From: an unidentified bacterial endosymbiont
GTDB lineage: Bacteria; Pseudomonadota; Gammaproteobacteria; Enterobacterales; Enterobacteriaceae
Reading direction: 5' to 3'
NCBI RefSeq assembly: GCF_918797525.1
Contig: NZ_OU963893.1
Location: 2,542,001-2,606,000, forward strand
DNA: 64,000 nt
Shown: piece by piece, positions 19,450 through 28,166 of the stretch
How positions within the stretch are numbered: position 1 is the first letter of the stretch
Layout of the letters: the number at the start of each line of letters is the position of its first letter
Made by a program: the position numbers and the translations under genes
Notes under the pieces: model-generated
What the model was told of the DNA's origin: nothing
Database searches by the model: none
What the model saw: the letters and a program-made list of their open reading frames with translations, nothing else

Positions 19450-20400
19450 TTGGATACACTAATACAACAACTGATCAATGGCGTGATGCTGGGAAGCATT
19501 TACGCGCTGATCGCGCTGGGCTATACCATGGTGTATGGCATTTTGCGCATCATAAACTTTGCCCACGGCGATATTCTGATGGTGGGCGCGTTAACGACGC
19601 TTTCTGCCGTCAACGCCCTGAACCACGCCTTCCCGCACATGCCTCTGCTAGTGCAACTGGGCTGTGCGCTGCTGGTAGCGATGGTGGTCTGCGCCCTGCT
19701 GGCGATGGCGATTGAGCGTTTTGCCTATCGCCGTCTGCGCAATGCTCCGCGTCTGGCACCGCTGATCTCAGGTATTGGGCTTTCCGTACTGCTGCAAACC
19801 GTGGCGATGATTATCTGGACGCGTAATCCGCTAATGTTCCCGCAAATTCTGCCCATGGACCCAATTGCCATCACCGCCGGGAGCGTTGAGCATCCCCCGG
19901 CAATAGTGACCGTCACCGGTTTGGTGACCGTGGCGCTGGCGTTGCTGGTGATGACCGGGCTGTGGCTGCTGGTTGAATATACCCGGCTCGGCCGTGGTAT
20001 GCGCGCCGTGGCCGAAAACCCGCGCGTCGCCACGCTGATGGGCGTAAATCCGAACGCCATCATTACCCTGACCTTCGCCATTGGCGGCGTGTTCGCTGCA
20101 CTCGCGGGGGTGATGATGGCGAGCAACTATGGTAACGCCAGTTTTTCCATGGGCTTTTTGCCCGGCATTAAAGCGTTTACGGCGGCCGTGCTGGGGGGGA
20201 TAGGCAATATTCGCGGGGCGATGATTGGCGGTATCTTGCTCGGCGTTATCGAAGCGCTGGGCGCGGGTTACCTCGGGGAACTCACCCACGGCGTGTTTGG
20301 CAGTAACTATCAGGACGTGTTCGCGTTCATGGTGCTGATTCTGGTGCTGGTCTTTCGTCCGGCGGGACTGCTGGGCGAGCGCGTGGCGCACAGGGCGTAA
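19450..20400 (+). CDS. LivH-type ABC permease
   Basis: A 316-residue inner-membrane permease of the branched-chain amino acid/urea (HAAT) family. The N-terminus LDTLIQQLINGVMLGSIYAL is the standard LivH start, and the family motifs YGILRIINFAHGDILMVGA and GRGMRAVAENPRVATLMGVN are present. No ATG fits; TTG at 19450 starts exactly at the conserved N-terminus with GAGCGGG upstream, while the earlier TTG at 19408 adds unconserved residues. First gene of the transporter operon; eight bases separate it from the next permease gene. Confidence 0.88.
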   Translation: MDTLIQQLINGVMLGSIYALIALGYTMVYGILRIINFAHGDILMVGALTTLSAVNALNHAFPHMPLLVQLGCALLVAMVVCALLAMAIERFAYRRLRNAPRLAPLISGIGLSVLLQTVAMIIWTRNPLMFPQILPMDPIAITAGSVEHPPAIVTVTGLVTVALALLVMTGLWLLVEYTRLGRGMRAVAENPRVATLMGVNPNAIITLTFAIGGVFAALAGVMMASNYGNASFSMGFLPGIKAFTAAVLGGIGNIRGAMIGGILLGVIEALGAGYLGELTHGVFGSNYQDVFAFMVLILVLVFRPAGLLGERVAHRA

Positions 20401-20408
20401 GGAATATA

Positions 20409-21515
20409 ATGACAACCGTACAACTCCACAGGCTTGCCACGCCGCGTAAATTCTGGTCCGGCATGGTCCTGTTCTGCGTGGCGCTACTGATTGCGCCCGT
20501 GGTTGCCACTCAGCTCGGCGGTAACTATTGGGTTCGCGTAATCGACTTCGCCCTGCTTTACATCATGCTGGCGCTGGGACTGAATATAGTGGTCGGCTAC
20601 ACCGGTCTGCTGGATATGGGCTTTATCGCCTTTTACGCGGTCGGCGCCTATCTGGCCGCGCTGATGGCCTCACCGCATCTGCTTGAGGTATTTCCGCTTC
20701 TGGCCGCCTGGTTCCCCGACGGGCTGCATACCTCGTATCTGCTAATCGTTCCCGTGGCGGCACTGGTCGCCGCTGCGTGCGGCATTGTGCTCGGCGCACC
20801 TACGCTTAAGCTGCGCGGAGATTATCTCGCCATTGTCACCCTCGGTTTTGGCGAGATTATCCGTATCCTGATGCGTAACCTTGACCGTCCGGTCAACATC
20901 ACCAACGGGGCGAAAGGCATTACTGGCGTGGATACCCTTAACCTGTTCGGCCTTAAATTCAGCGGTGTTTATCACTGGTTCGGCGTCAAAGTACCGGCAC
21001 TGTGGCTGTGGTACTACCTGCTGATGCTGTTCATTGTAGCGATCATCTTCGTCTGCCTGCGTTTGCAGCATTCACGCATCGGGCGCGCCTGGTACGCTAT
21101 CCGCGAAGATGAAGACGTGGCCCGCTCGATGGGCATCAACGTGCGTAACTATAAACTGCTTGCCTTCGCGATGGGCGCGTCATTTGGCGGCGTCGCGGGC
21201 GCGCTTTTCGGCGCGTTTCAGGGCTTCGTATCGCCGGAGTCATTTACTCTGCAGGAGTCGATTGCCGTGCTGGCTATGGTGGTGCTGGGCGGAATGGGAC
21301 ACATCCCGGGGGTTATCCTCGGTGCGGTACTACTCACCGCCCTGCCCGAGCTGCTGCGCAGTCAGGCCGCGCCCGTTCAGCAGGCGTTGTTCGGTACAGT
21401 ACTGGTTGACCCGGAAGTTCTGCGCCAGCTGTTTTACGGCCTGGCGCTGGTGCTGGTGATGCTGGTACGCCCGTCCGGTATCTGGCCGCTACGCCACAGA
21501 GAGGTGAAAGCATGA
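20409..21515 (+). CDS. LivM-type ABC permease
   Basis: A 368-residue second permease of the same HAAT transporter. Marks are ALGLNIVVGYTGLLDMGFIA, the LKLRGDYLAIVTLGFGEIIRI loop that contacts the ATPases and GRAWYAIREDEDVARSMGIN near residue 230. It overlaps the ATPase gene by four bases (ATGA). AGGAATATA precedes the start. Confidence 0.92.
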   Translation: MTTVQLHRLATPRKFWSGMVLFCVALLIAPVVATQLGGNYWVRVIDFALLYIMLALGLNIVVGYTGLLDMGFIAFYAVGAYLAALMASPHLLEVFPLLAAWFPDGLHTSYLLIVPVAALVAAACGIVLGAPTLKLRGDYLAIVTLGFGEIIRILMRNLDRPVNITNGAKGITGVDTLNLFGLKFSGVYHWFGVKVPALWLWYYLLMLFIVAIIFVCLRLQHSRIGRAWYAIREDEDVARSMGINVRNYKLLAFAMGASFGGVAGALFGAFQGFVSPESFTLQESIAVLAMVVLGGMGHIPGVILGAVLLTALPELLRSQAAPVQQALFGTVLVDPEVLRQLFYGLALVLVMLVRPSGIWPLRHREVKA

Positions 21516-22279
21516 GCCTGCTTACCGTGCGTAACATGACCAAACGCTTTGGCGGACTGACCGCCGTAGACGATGTCTCTCTGAGCGTGAATAAAGGCGA
21601 GATATACGGTCTGATTGGCCCTAACGGGGCGGGTAAAACCACCTGCTTTAACCTGATAACCGGGCTGTATCCGGCAGACAGCGGCGTGTTTTCGATTGCC
21701 GATAAACCCTACACGCCAAAACAGATCGAGAAAGTGACCGCCGCCGGGATTGCCAGAACCTTCCAGAACGTGCGGTTGTTCAATGAGATGTCGGTCCTCG
21801 AAAATGTAATGGTGGGCCGTCACGTGCGCACCCGCAACGGTTTGTGGGCCGCGCTAAGCCGCCATAAGCGGGCCCGCCAGGAAGAAGCAGAAACGCGCGA
21901 GCAGGCCTGGCACTGGCTGGCGTACACCGGGATTGCCAAATTTGCCCACTACCGGGCAAGCGATCTGGCCTATGGCCACCAGCGCCGTCTCGAAATCGCG
22001 CGGGCGCTGGCAACGGATCCGCTCATGCTGGCGCTGGATGAACCCGCCGCCGGAATGAACGCGGTGGAAAAAATAGCCCTTGGGGAGTTGCTTACCCGTA
22101 TCCGCGATGACGGTAAAACCCTGCTAATGATTGAACATGACGTCAAGCTGGTCATGGGAATCTGTGACCGCCTGACGGTGCTTGATTACGGCAAAACGCT
22201 CACCACCGGGACGCCCGACAGCGTACGTCGCGACCCGGCGGTTATCGCCGCCTGGCTTGGAGGCAACGCCCATGTCTGA
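21512..22279 (+). CDS. LivG-type ABC ATPase
   Basis: A 255-residue ATPase. Walker A is GPNGAGKTT, the signature is LAYGHQRRLEIARAL and Walker B is LMLALDEPAAGMN, with the H-loop in IEHD. The signature has LAYGHQ instead of LSGGQ, normal for LivG. It overlaps the next ATPase gene by eight bases. Confidence 0.94.
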   Translation: MSLLTVRNMTKRFGGLTAVDDVSLSVNKGEIYGLIGPNGAGKTTCFNLITGLYPADSGVFSIADKPYTPKQIEKVTAAGIARTFQNVRLFNEMSVLENVMVGRHVRTRNGLWAALSRHKRARQEEAETREQAWHWLAYTGIAKFAHYRASDLAYGHQRRLEIARALATDPLMLALDEPAAGMNAVEKIALGELLTRIRDDGKTLLMIEHDVKLVMGICDRLTVLDYGKTLTTGTPDSVRRDPAVIAAWLGGNAHV

Positions 22280-22991
22280 ACTCTTAGTCGTTGAACGTCT
22301 GGACGTGCATTACGGCGGTATCCAGGCGGTACGCAATGTCTCGTTTACTCTGCATGAAGGCGAACAGGCCACGCTTATTGGCGCTAACGGTGCGGGGAAA
22401 AGCTCTACCGTAAGGGCGATCACCGGGCTGGAACGCTTTAGCGGCATGATGACATTCAATGGCAAAAATGTGTCTAAGCACCCACCCGAAGCCCTGTTGC
22501 GGGACGGGCTGGTCATGGTCCCTGAAGGCCGCGGTATTTTTGCCCGTATGACCGTGCTGGAAAATCTGCAGATGGGGGCATGGTCAAGGCGTGACACTGT
22601 CACGATAAAGCGAGAACTGGAGGCGATTTTGGCCCGTTTTCCACGGTTGGCAGAGCGCCAGCATCAGCTAGCGGGTTTGCTTTCCGGGGGAGAACAACAG
22701 CTGCTGGCGCTGAATCGCGCCCTGCTGAGCCGCCCGCGTTTACTGATCCTTGACGAACCCTCAATGGGCCTCGCCCCGAAGATGGTAGAGAACATCTTTG
22801 CCGTCATTGCCGGGCTGCGTGAGCGCGGCGTCGCCCTGCTGCTTATCGAGCAAAATGCGCGTCTGGCGCTGGAAGTGACCGACAACGCGTGGGTGATGGA
22901 CAGCGGCAGCATTGTTCATCACGGCGCGTCGCAGGCGATGCTCAACAACGACCACATTGCACAGATTTATTTGGGCGACATGCCCGTTTGA
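22272..22991 (+). CDS. LivF-type ABC ATPase
   Basis: A 239-residue ATPase, partner of the LivG-type protein. Walker A GANGAGKSS, signature LSGGEQQLLALNRALL, Walker B LLILDEPSMGLAP and the LivF-typical VPEGRGIFARMTVLENL are visible. The ATG at 22272 lies inside the end of the preceding gene and opens directly on the conserved LLVVERLDVHYGG strand. Confidence 0.94.
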   Translation: MSELLVVERLDVHYGGIQAVRNVSFTLHEGEQATLIGANGAGKSSTVRAITGLERFSGMMTFNGKNVSKHPPEALLRDGLVMVPEGRGIFARMTVLENLQMGAWSRRDTVTIKRELEAILARFPRLAERQHQLAGLLSGGEQQLLALNRALLSRPRLLILDEPSMGLAPKMVENIFAVIAGLRERGVALLLIEQNARLALEVTDNAWVMDSGSIVHHGASQAMLNNDHIAQIYLGDMPV

Positions 22992-23015
22992 CACCACCAA
23001 CACCAGGGAACAACA

Positions 23016-24173
23016 ATGAAAACAGTAAAAATCAGTGCGCTCAGCGCCGCTATTCTGTTCAGCGGTTTGGCCCCGACGGGCGCATGGGCCGCGGGGAGTG
23101 AAACCGTGGTCATCGGCCTTGCGGGCCCGTTAACCGGCCCGTCAGCCCGTATCGGTAAAGATCTGGAAAACGGTGCACAGTTGGCCATTGACGACATCAA
23201 TAAGCAGCATCCGACCATTGGCGGTAAAGCGGTGATTTTTAAACTGCAGTCCGAAGATGACCAGTCCGACCCGCGTACCGCCGTCGCCGTGGCACAGCGT
23301 CTGGTAGACAGCGGCGTTGTGGGCGTTGTCGGCCACTGGAACACCGGCACCAGCATTCCGGCGGCACGTGTGTATCACGATGCAGGTATTGCGCAGGTGG
23401 CGCCCGTCGCCACTGGCCATGCCTATACCCAACAGGGCTTTGATACCAGCTTTCGCGTAATGGGCCATGACGATGACGGCGGCCAGTTTGCCGGTCAGTA
23501 CGCGGTGAATACCCTGAAAGCCAAACGTATTGCGGTGATTGACGACCGCACCGCCTTTGGTCAGGGTCTGGCAGATGAGTTTATAAAATCGCTGGAAGCC
23601 CAGGGCGTGAAGATCGTTGACCGCCAGTACGTTGATGACAAAACCGTGGACTTTAGCGCCGTTTTGACCGCTATCCGCAGCAAAAATACCGACCTGATCT
23701 TCTTCGGCGGCGTGGATAGCCAGGCCGCACCGCTGGCGCGTCGAATCAAACAGTTGGGCATGAACGCCACGCTGATGGGCGCAGGCGGCTTTGTCAGCCA
23801 GACCTTCCTGCAGCTGGCGCAGAAAGAGGGGGAAGGCGTCGTTGCGCTCGAACCGGGTCTGCCGGTTGACCAAATGCAAGGCGGTAAAGCCTTCGAACAG
23901 GCGTATCAGTCACGTTACCACACCCATATCGAACTGCACGCGCCGTTCGCCTATGACGCCACCCGCGTACTGGTGGCCGCGATGGAAAAAGCAGACTCGG
24001 TCGACCCGTCGGCGTATCTGCCTGCCCTGCGCGCCATCAATTATGCCGGCGTCACCGGAGAGATCGCTTTTGATAAAGAGGGCAACCTGAAATCGCCATC
24101 CTTCACCGTCTATAAAGTCGTTGACGGCAAATGGCAGCCGCAAACCGTGCTGGGCGGCGCGCAAGCTAAGTAA
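23016..24173 (+). CDS. Periplasmic substrate-binding protein of the HAAT transporter
   Basis: A 385-residue type I periplasmic binding protein. The signal peptide ends near AWA-AGSETVVIG; then come the conserved GPLTGPSARIGKDLENGAQLA and DQSDPRTAVAVAQRLVDSGV, which line the amino acid pocket in LivJ/LivK. It lies 24 bases after the second ATPase gene, so one operon encodes a full importer. Downstream enzymes argue that the ligand is not a branched-chain amino acid but a thiazoline or carbamoyl amino acid; that is inference. Confidence 0.9.
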   Translation: MKTVKISALSAAILFSGLAPTGAWAAGSETVVIGLAGPLTGPSARIGKDLENGAQLAIDDINKQHPTIGGKAVIFKLQSEDDQSDPRTAVAVAQRLVDSGVVGVVGHWNTGTSIPAARVYHDAGIAQVAPVATGHAYTQQGFDTSFRVMGHDDDGGQFAGQYAVNTLKAKRIAVIDDRTAFGQGLADEFIKSLEAQGVKIVDRQYVDDKTVDFSAVLTAIRSKNTDLIFFGGVDSQAAPLARRIKQLGMNATLMGAGGFVSQTFLQLAQKEGEGVVALEPGLPVDQMQGGKAFEQAYQSRYHTHIELHAPFAYDATRVLVAAMEKADSVDPSAYLPALRAINYAGVTGEIAFDKEGNLKSPSFTVYKVVDGKWQPQTVLGGAQAK

Positions 24174-24190
24174 CGTAGTGAGGCAATGCG

Positions 24191-24673
24191 ATGAGTGATA
24201 ATAATGAGCTGGGCATTCTTGCCCGCCGGAAAATTGAAGCAGAAATTATTAAGCCAATTTATGAAATCCTGGTGCGCGAAATTGGTAAAGCCCGCGCCCA
24301 GGCGGTGATTGGCGAGGCCATTGAGCAGGCCGCCATTCACGCGGGCAGAACATTTGCCAGCAAAGAACCTGACGGCGCGGACGTGAAGAGCTTTATCGCC
24401 CTGCAGTATCTTTGGGAGAAAGATAACGCCCTGGACGTTAACGTGATCGACGCCGATGAACATCAGTACAACTACAACGTCACCCGCTGCCGCTACGCCG
24501 AGATGTATCACGAAATGGGGCTGGGAGAAATCGGTCATCTGCTCTCCTGCGCCCGCGATGAAAAATTCATCGTGGGCTACGCGCCGGACGTCGAACTGAC
24601 CCGCACCACCACCATTATGCAGGGCGGAACGTGCTGCGACTTCCGCTATCGCAGCAAAAAGGATACCCCATGA
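24191..24673 (+). CDS. L-2-amino-thiazoline-4-carboxylic acid hydrolase family protein
   Basis: A 160-residue protein that fits the ATC hydrolase family (Pfam ATC_hydrolase). Recognition points are the central NVTRCRYAEMY, GLGEIGHLLSCARDE and the C-terminal LTRTTTIMQGGTCCDFRY. In Pseudomonas a family member opens the ATC ring to carbamoyl-cysteine. Some relatives lack a proven reaction, so the substrate is provisional. No signal peptide, hence cytosolic. The stop overlaps the amidohydrolase start (ATGA), and both follow the importer genes, which supports a joint pathway. Confidence 0.8.
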   Translation: MSDNNELGILARRKIEAEIIKPIYEILVREIGKARAQAVIGEAIEQAAIHAGRTFASKEPDGADVKSFIALQYLWEKDNALDVNVIDADEHQYNYNVTRCRYAEMYHEMGLGEIGHLLSCARDEKFIVGYAPDVELTRTTTIMQGGTCCDFRYRSKKDTP

Positions 24674-25896
24674 TCCACGTTAACGCGCAACGGCTGTGGA
24701 CAACACTCGAAATGCTGGCGCAGATTGGCGGCACGCCCGCCGGTGGCGTGACACGTCTGGCGCTCAGCGAAGAAGATCGTATCGCGCGGAACCTGTTGCG
24801 CGACTGGGCGCTGGAGGCCGGACTGACCTGCGATGTAGATAGCATGGGCAACATGTTTATCCGCCGGGTGGGCAAGAACTCAACGCTTGCCCCGGTAATG
24901 ACCGGCTCACACGTCGACTCCCAGCCGCTCGGCGGCAATTACGATGGCATTTACGGCGTGCTGGCCGGGCTGGAAGTGCTACGCACGCTGAACGATCGCC
25001 AGGTGCAGACCGAGCGCGATATCGTGCTGGTGAACTGGACTAACGAAGAAGGCGCACGGTTTGCGCCGGCCATGCTTGCCTCGGGCGTCTGGGCGGGCCA
25101 GCTTACCGAAGAATTTGCCTGGTCCAGAATGGATAATAAAAAAGTCACGGTCCGCGAAGCCCTCGAGGCAATAGGCTACCGGGGAGAACGCCCCGCACGC
25201 GCGTTCCCGGTTCACGCCTGCTACGAACTGCACATCGAGCAAGGGCCAATTCTGGAAGATGACGCCATTGATATCGGGCTGGTGCGTGCGGCGATGGGCC
25301 AGCGCTGGTTTACGCTTACGCTGGACGGTTTTGCCGCCCATGCCGGTACCACACCGATGCACAGCCGTCGCGACGCCTTGACCGCCTTCGCCGAACTGGC
25401 GCTGAAAGTGGAAGAGATTGGCTATCATCATGCGCCTGACGGACGCGCAACCATTGGCATGGCGCAGGTCACGCCAAATTCCCGCAACGTGGTGCCGGCG
25501 CGGGTCGTGTGCAGCGTTGAGTTTCGTCACCCGGAACAGGCAGCGCTTGAGGCGATGGAATTCGCGCTACACCAGGCGGCAGAAAGCCTCGCCGCACGCG
25601 GCGTTACCGCCAGCGTCGAACGCCTGTTTGATTATGCCCCAATAGCGTTTAATGAGGCGTGCCTGGCGAGAACGGCCAACGCGGTTGCCGCGCTGGGCTA
25701 TTCCTCTAAGCTGATGGTGTCCGGCGCCGGACACGATACCTGCTACGTCAGCAAAATCGCCCCTGCCAGCATGATTTTTATCCCCTGCGTGAAAGGTATC
25801 AGCCATAACGAAGCGGAAAGGATCCTGCCGGCGTGGTCAGAGAAAGGGGCGAATGTGTTGTTGCACAGCGTGTTAGCCGCCGCGCAGGAAACATAA
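24670..25896 (+). CDS. Zn-dependent N-carbamoyl-L-amino acid amidohydrolase family
   Basis: A 408-residue M20-type amidohydrolase of the hydantoinase/carbamoylase group (HyuC, AllC, beta-ureidopropionase). The metal ligands appear in order: GSHVDSQP, GGNYDG, NEEGARF, the HIEQGP histidine and GAGHDTCY near the C-terminus. The dimerisation domain contains GFAAHAGTTPM. It would release CO2 and ammonia from an N-carbamoyl amino acid; after an ATC hydrolase the natural guess is N-carbamoyl-L-cysteine to L-cysteine. The ATG at 24670 overlaps the preceding stop; an upstream in-frame start at 24631 lies inside the previous gene. Confidence 0.85.
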   Translation: MIHVNAQRLWTTLEMLAQIGGTPAGGVTRLALSEEDRIARNLLRDWALEAGLTCDVDSMGNMFIRRVGKNSTLAPVMTGSHVDSQPLGGNYDGIYGVLAGLEVLRTLNDRQVQTERDIVLVNWTNEEGARFAPAMLASGVWAGQLTEEFAWSRMDNKKVTVREALEAIGYRGERPARAFPVHACYELHIEQGPILEDDAIDIGLVRAAMGQRWFTLTLDGFAAHAGTTPMHSRRDALTAFAELALKVEEIGYHHAPDGRATIGMAQVTPNSRNVVPARVVCSVEFRHPEQAALEAMEFALHQAAESLAARGVTASVERLFDYAPIAFNEACLARTANAVAALGYSSKLMVSGAGHDTCYVSKIAPASMIFIPCVKGISHNEAERILPAWSEKGANVLLHSVLAAAQET

Positions 25897-25916
25897 GCCC
25901 GCCACGCGGCGGCCAG

Positions 25917-25941
25917 GCCCTCGCCCCTGCGGGCTGAGGGC
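25917..25941. terminator. Bidirectional hairpin between the amidohydrolase and smvA
   Basis: GCCCTC-GCCC / GGGC-T-GAGGGC stem with a four-base loop, lying between convergent genes. The trailing T-stretch is weak. Confidence 0.6.
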
Positions 25942-25944
25942 TAT

Positions 25945-27432
25945 TTACTGTTTCGGTACTTTCGCCAGACTGAACCAAATGCCCACCGCCAGCAGCAACA
26001 ACATGCCTCCTGCACTGCCTAACGCCACGCTGTGGGAGGTGATAAACGCCGTTTTCGCCGCCTCGGTAACCGCCTCCGCCAGCGCGGGGGTAAGATCCTG
26101 TGCCACCTTCACCGCTTCGCCAATCGACGACGAGGCTTTATCAGCAAGCGTTCCATCCAGCCCTTGCGGCAGCGTAATGGACGCAGAAAAACTGCGGGTG
26201 AGCAGCAGGCCAAAAATGGCAATACCCAACCCGGCGCCCAGCTCATAAGACATGGTTTCGATCGCCCCGGCGGCAGCCGCTTTTTCTTTTGGCGCCGCGG
26301 CCATAATCGCGGAGGTTGATGCCAGAAGCGCACTGGCGGCACTGAAACCCAGCAAAACCATCAGAGCGGAGGCCTGCCACTGCTGGGTACTAAAGTCGAG
26401 CGTCGACAGGCCAATAAAACTCACCGCGCTCAGCCCCATGCCTCCTGCCGCAACGATGCGCAGCCCCAGACGCCCCACCAGCACGCCGGCTATCGGCCCG
26501 CTGAACCCGCTGGCTACCATCAGCGGTAGCATAAACATTCCGGCTTCGAACGGGGTAAAACCATGCACAAACTGCAGCTCCTGCGCCATCAACAGTTCAA
26601 AACCGACCAGCGCAATCATGGCGGTCATCGCCATCACCACGCCGCTCAGAATGACACGATGGCAGAACAGACGCATGTCGATCATCGGTACGCGGGCGCG
26701 GAGTTGGATCCGCACAAAGATAAACAGCATCACCGCGCCGGTAATGAGCGTACAGGCTACCAGCCAGGGCGACAGCACCCCTTTCAGCGCCGTTTTCGCA
26801 CTGTAAACCAGCAGCAGGATGGCCATAATCAGCATGAGCGCATGGCTAATATTCAGCGGTTGCTCTGGCCGCCCCTGTTGGGCTGGCACCAGGCGTGCCG
26901 CCAGCGAGACCACCACCAGCACAATGGGCACGTTAATCAAAAATACCGAACCCCAGTAAAAATGTTCCAGCAAGATACCGCCAATCAGCGGGCCGAAGGC
27001 GGCACCGCCGGAGCCTACTGCCGCCCACACGCCAAGGGCGATGTTACGATCCCGCGGGTCGACAAACAGCGTGCGGATCCCCGCAAGCGTTGCCGGGATG
27101 ATCATCGCCGCACCAATTGCCAGTGACGCACGCGCGGCAATCAGCCAGCCTGCCGTCGGCGCAAATGCGGCAAACAGCGACGACAAACCAAACAGGGTAC
27201 TGCCGATCATCAGCAGGCGTTTGAACCCAATACGGTCTCCAAGCGCGCCCATCGGCAGTACCATCCCCGCCATCACCAGTGAATAGATATCGATAATCCA
27301 CAGTAATTCGTTGCCGCTGGCACCCAGCGTCATGCTCAACGTTGGTGCAGCCACGTGCAGCACCGTCGCGTCAATCGCCACTGGAATATAGACCAGCACG
27401 ATAATCACTAACGCTAACCACTGACGAAACAT
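25945..27432 (-). CDS. smvA: SmvA multidrug (quaternary ammonium/methyl viologen) efflux pump
   Basis: A 495-residue, 14-helix DHA2-type major facilitator. Motif A is GALGDRIGFKRLL and motif C-like GPLIGGILLEHFYW lies in helix 5. Salmonella and Klebsiella SmvA export cationic biocides and dyes using the proton gradient. The assignment rests on length, family, position near ompD/nhoA and the divergent TetR gene with paired operators. Preceded by AAGGAAATTT. Confidence 0.88.
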   Translation of the reverse strand: MFRQWLALVIIVLVYIPVAIDATVLHVAAPTLSMTLGASGNELLWIIDIYSLVMAGMVLPMGALGDRIGFKRLLMIGSTLFGLSSLFAAFAPTAGWLIAARASLAIGAAMIIPATLAGIRTLFVDPRDRNIALGVWAAVGSGGAAFGPLIGGILLEHFYWGSVFLINVPIVLVVVSLAARLVPAQQGRPEQPLNISHALMLIMAILLLVYSAKTALKGVLSPWLVACTLITGAVMLFIFVRIQLRARVPMIDMRLFCHRVILSGVVMAMTAMIALVGFELLMAQELQFVHGFTPFEAGMFMLPLMVASGFSGPIAGVLVGRLGLRIVAAGGMGLSAVSFIGLSTLDFSTQQWQASALMVLLGFSAASALLASTSAIMAAAPKEKAAAAGAIETMSYELGAGLGIAIFGLLLTRSFSASITLPQGLDGTLADKASSSIGEAVKVAQDLTPALAEAVTEAAKTAFITSHSVALGSAGGMLLLLAVGIWFSLAKVPKQ

Positions 27433-27454
27433 AAATTTCCTTATTACTCAAAAG

Positions 27455-27470
27455 CTGGACACATGTCCAG
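27455..27470. promoter_or_regulatory. TetR-type operator 1 (smvA side)
   Basis: CTGGACA-CA-TGTCCAG, a perfect inverted repeat with seven-base arms, 23 bases upstream of the smvA start. A related repeat lies 35 bp away. Confidence 0.75.
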
Positions 27471-27489
27471 AATGCGATCCTACGTAAAG

Positions 27490-27505
27490 TTGAACACTTG
27501 TCCAG
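27490..27505. promoter_or_regulatory. TetR-type operator 2 (smvR side)
   Basis: TTGAACA-CT-TGTCCAG: the right arm is identical to operator 1, the left arm has two changes. Both sites extend as AAG...CTT on one outer side. It is placed to allow autoregulation of the TetR gene. Confidence 0.7.
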
Positions 27506-27547
27506 CTTTTTGTTACACTCGTTTCATACCTGTTAAGAGTGAAAAAA

Positions 27548-28123
27548 ATGCGATATTTGAGTAAGGATGAACGAAGGGAAGCGATCCTACAGGCCGCCAT
27601 GCGCGTAGCATTATCTGAAGGGCTAGCGGCAATGACGGTACGCCGTATTGCCGCAGAAGCAGGTATTGCCACCGGACAAGTCCACCACCATTTTACCTCC
27701 GGCGGCGAGCTAAAATCATTGGCGTTTGTGCGCGTGATCCGCGAGCTGCTGGACGCCGAAATCCCGGGTGAAAATGCCAGTTGGCGTGAACGGCTGCATG
27801 CCATGCTCGGCAGCGACGACGGCGGGTTTGAACCCTATATCCGCCTGTGGCGCGAAGCGCAGATCCTCGCCAGCCGCGATGCAGATATTAAAGGCGCTTA
27901 TGTGCTGACCATGGAGATGTGGCACCAGGAGACCGTGGGTATCATCCTGGCGGGACACAAGGCAGGCGTATTCACCCTGTCTGACCGGGCGGAAAATATC
28001 GCCTGGCGCTTGATTGGCCTGGTCTGCGGCCTTGACGGCATTTACGTATTAAATATGCCCCAAATGGACGATGCCGCATTTAATAAACATCTGGATAAAT
28101 TAATCTCGCTGGAGTTGTTTTAA
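27548..28123 (+). CDS. smvR: TetR-family repressor of smvA
   Basis: A 191-residue TetR regulator. The HTH covers residues 8-50 (REAILQAAMRVALSEG, MTVRRIAAEAGIATGQVHHH); the helical ligand-binding part follows with WHQETVGIILAGHKAG. It is divergent from smvA, as smvR is in Klebsiella, and two matching inverted repeats lie between the genes. I prefer ATG at 27548, spaced correctly from AAGAG; GTG at 27539 is possible. Confidence 0.82.
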   Translation: MRYLSKDERREAILQAAMRVALSEGLAAMTVRRIAAEAGIATGQVHHHFTSGGELKSLAFVRVIRELLDAEIPGENASWRERLHAMLGSDDGGFEPYIRLWREAQILASRDADIKGAYVLTMEMWHQETVGIILAGHKAGVFTLSDRAENIAWRLIGLVCGLDGIYVLNMPQMDDAAFNKHLDKLISLELF

Positions 28124-28166
28124 CTTCGCTTTTCTGGAGAAAGAGGTCGGCAATAAACAGCGTGCA

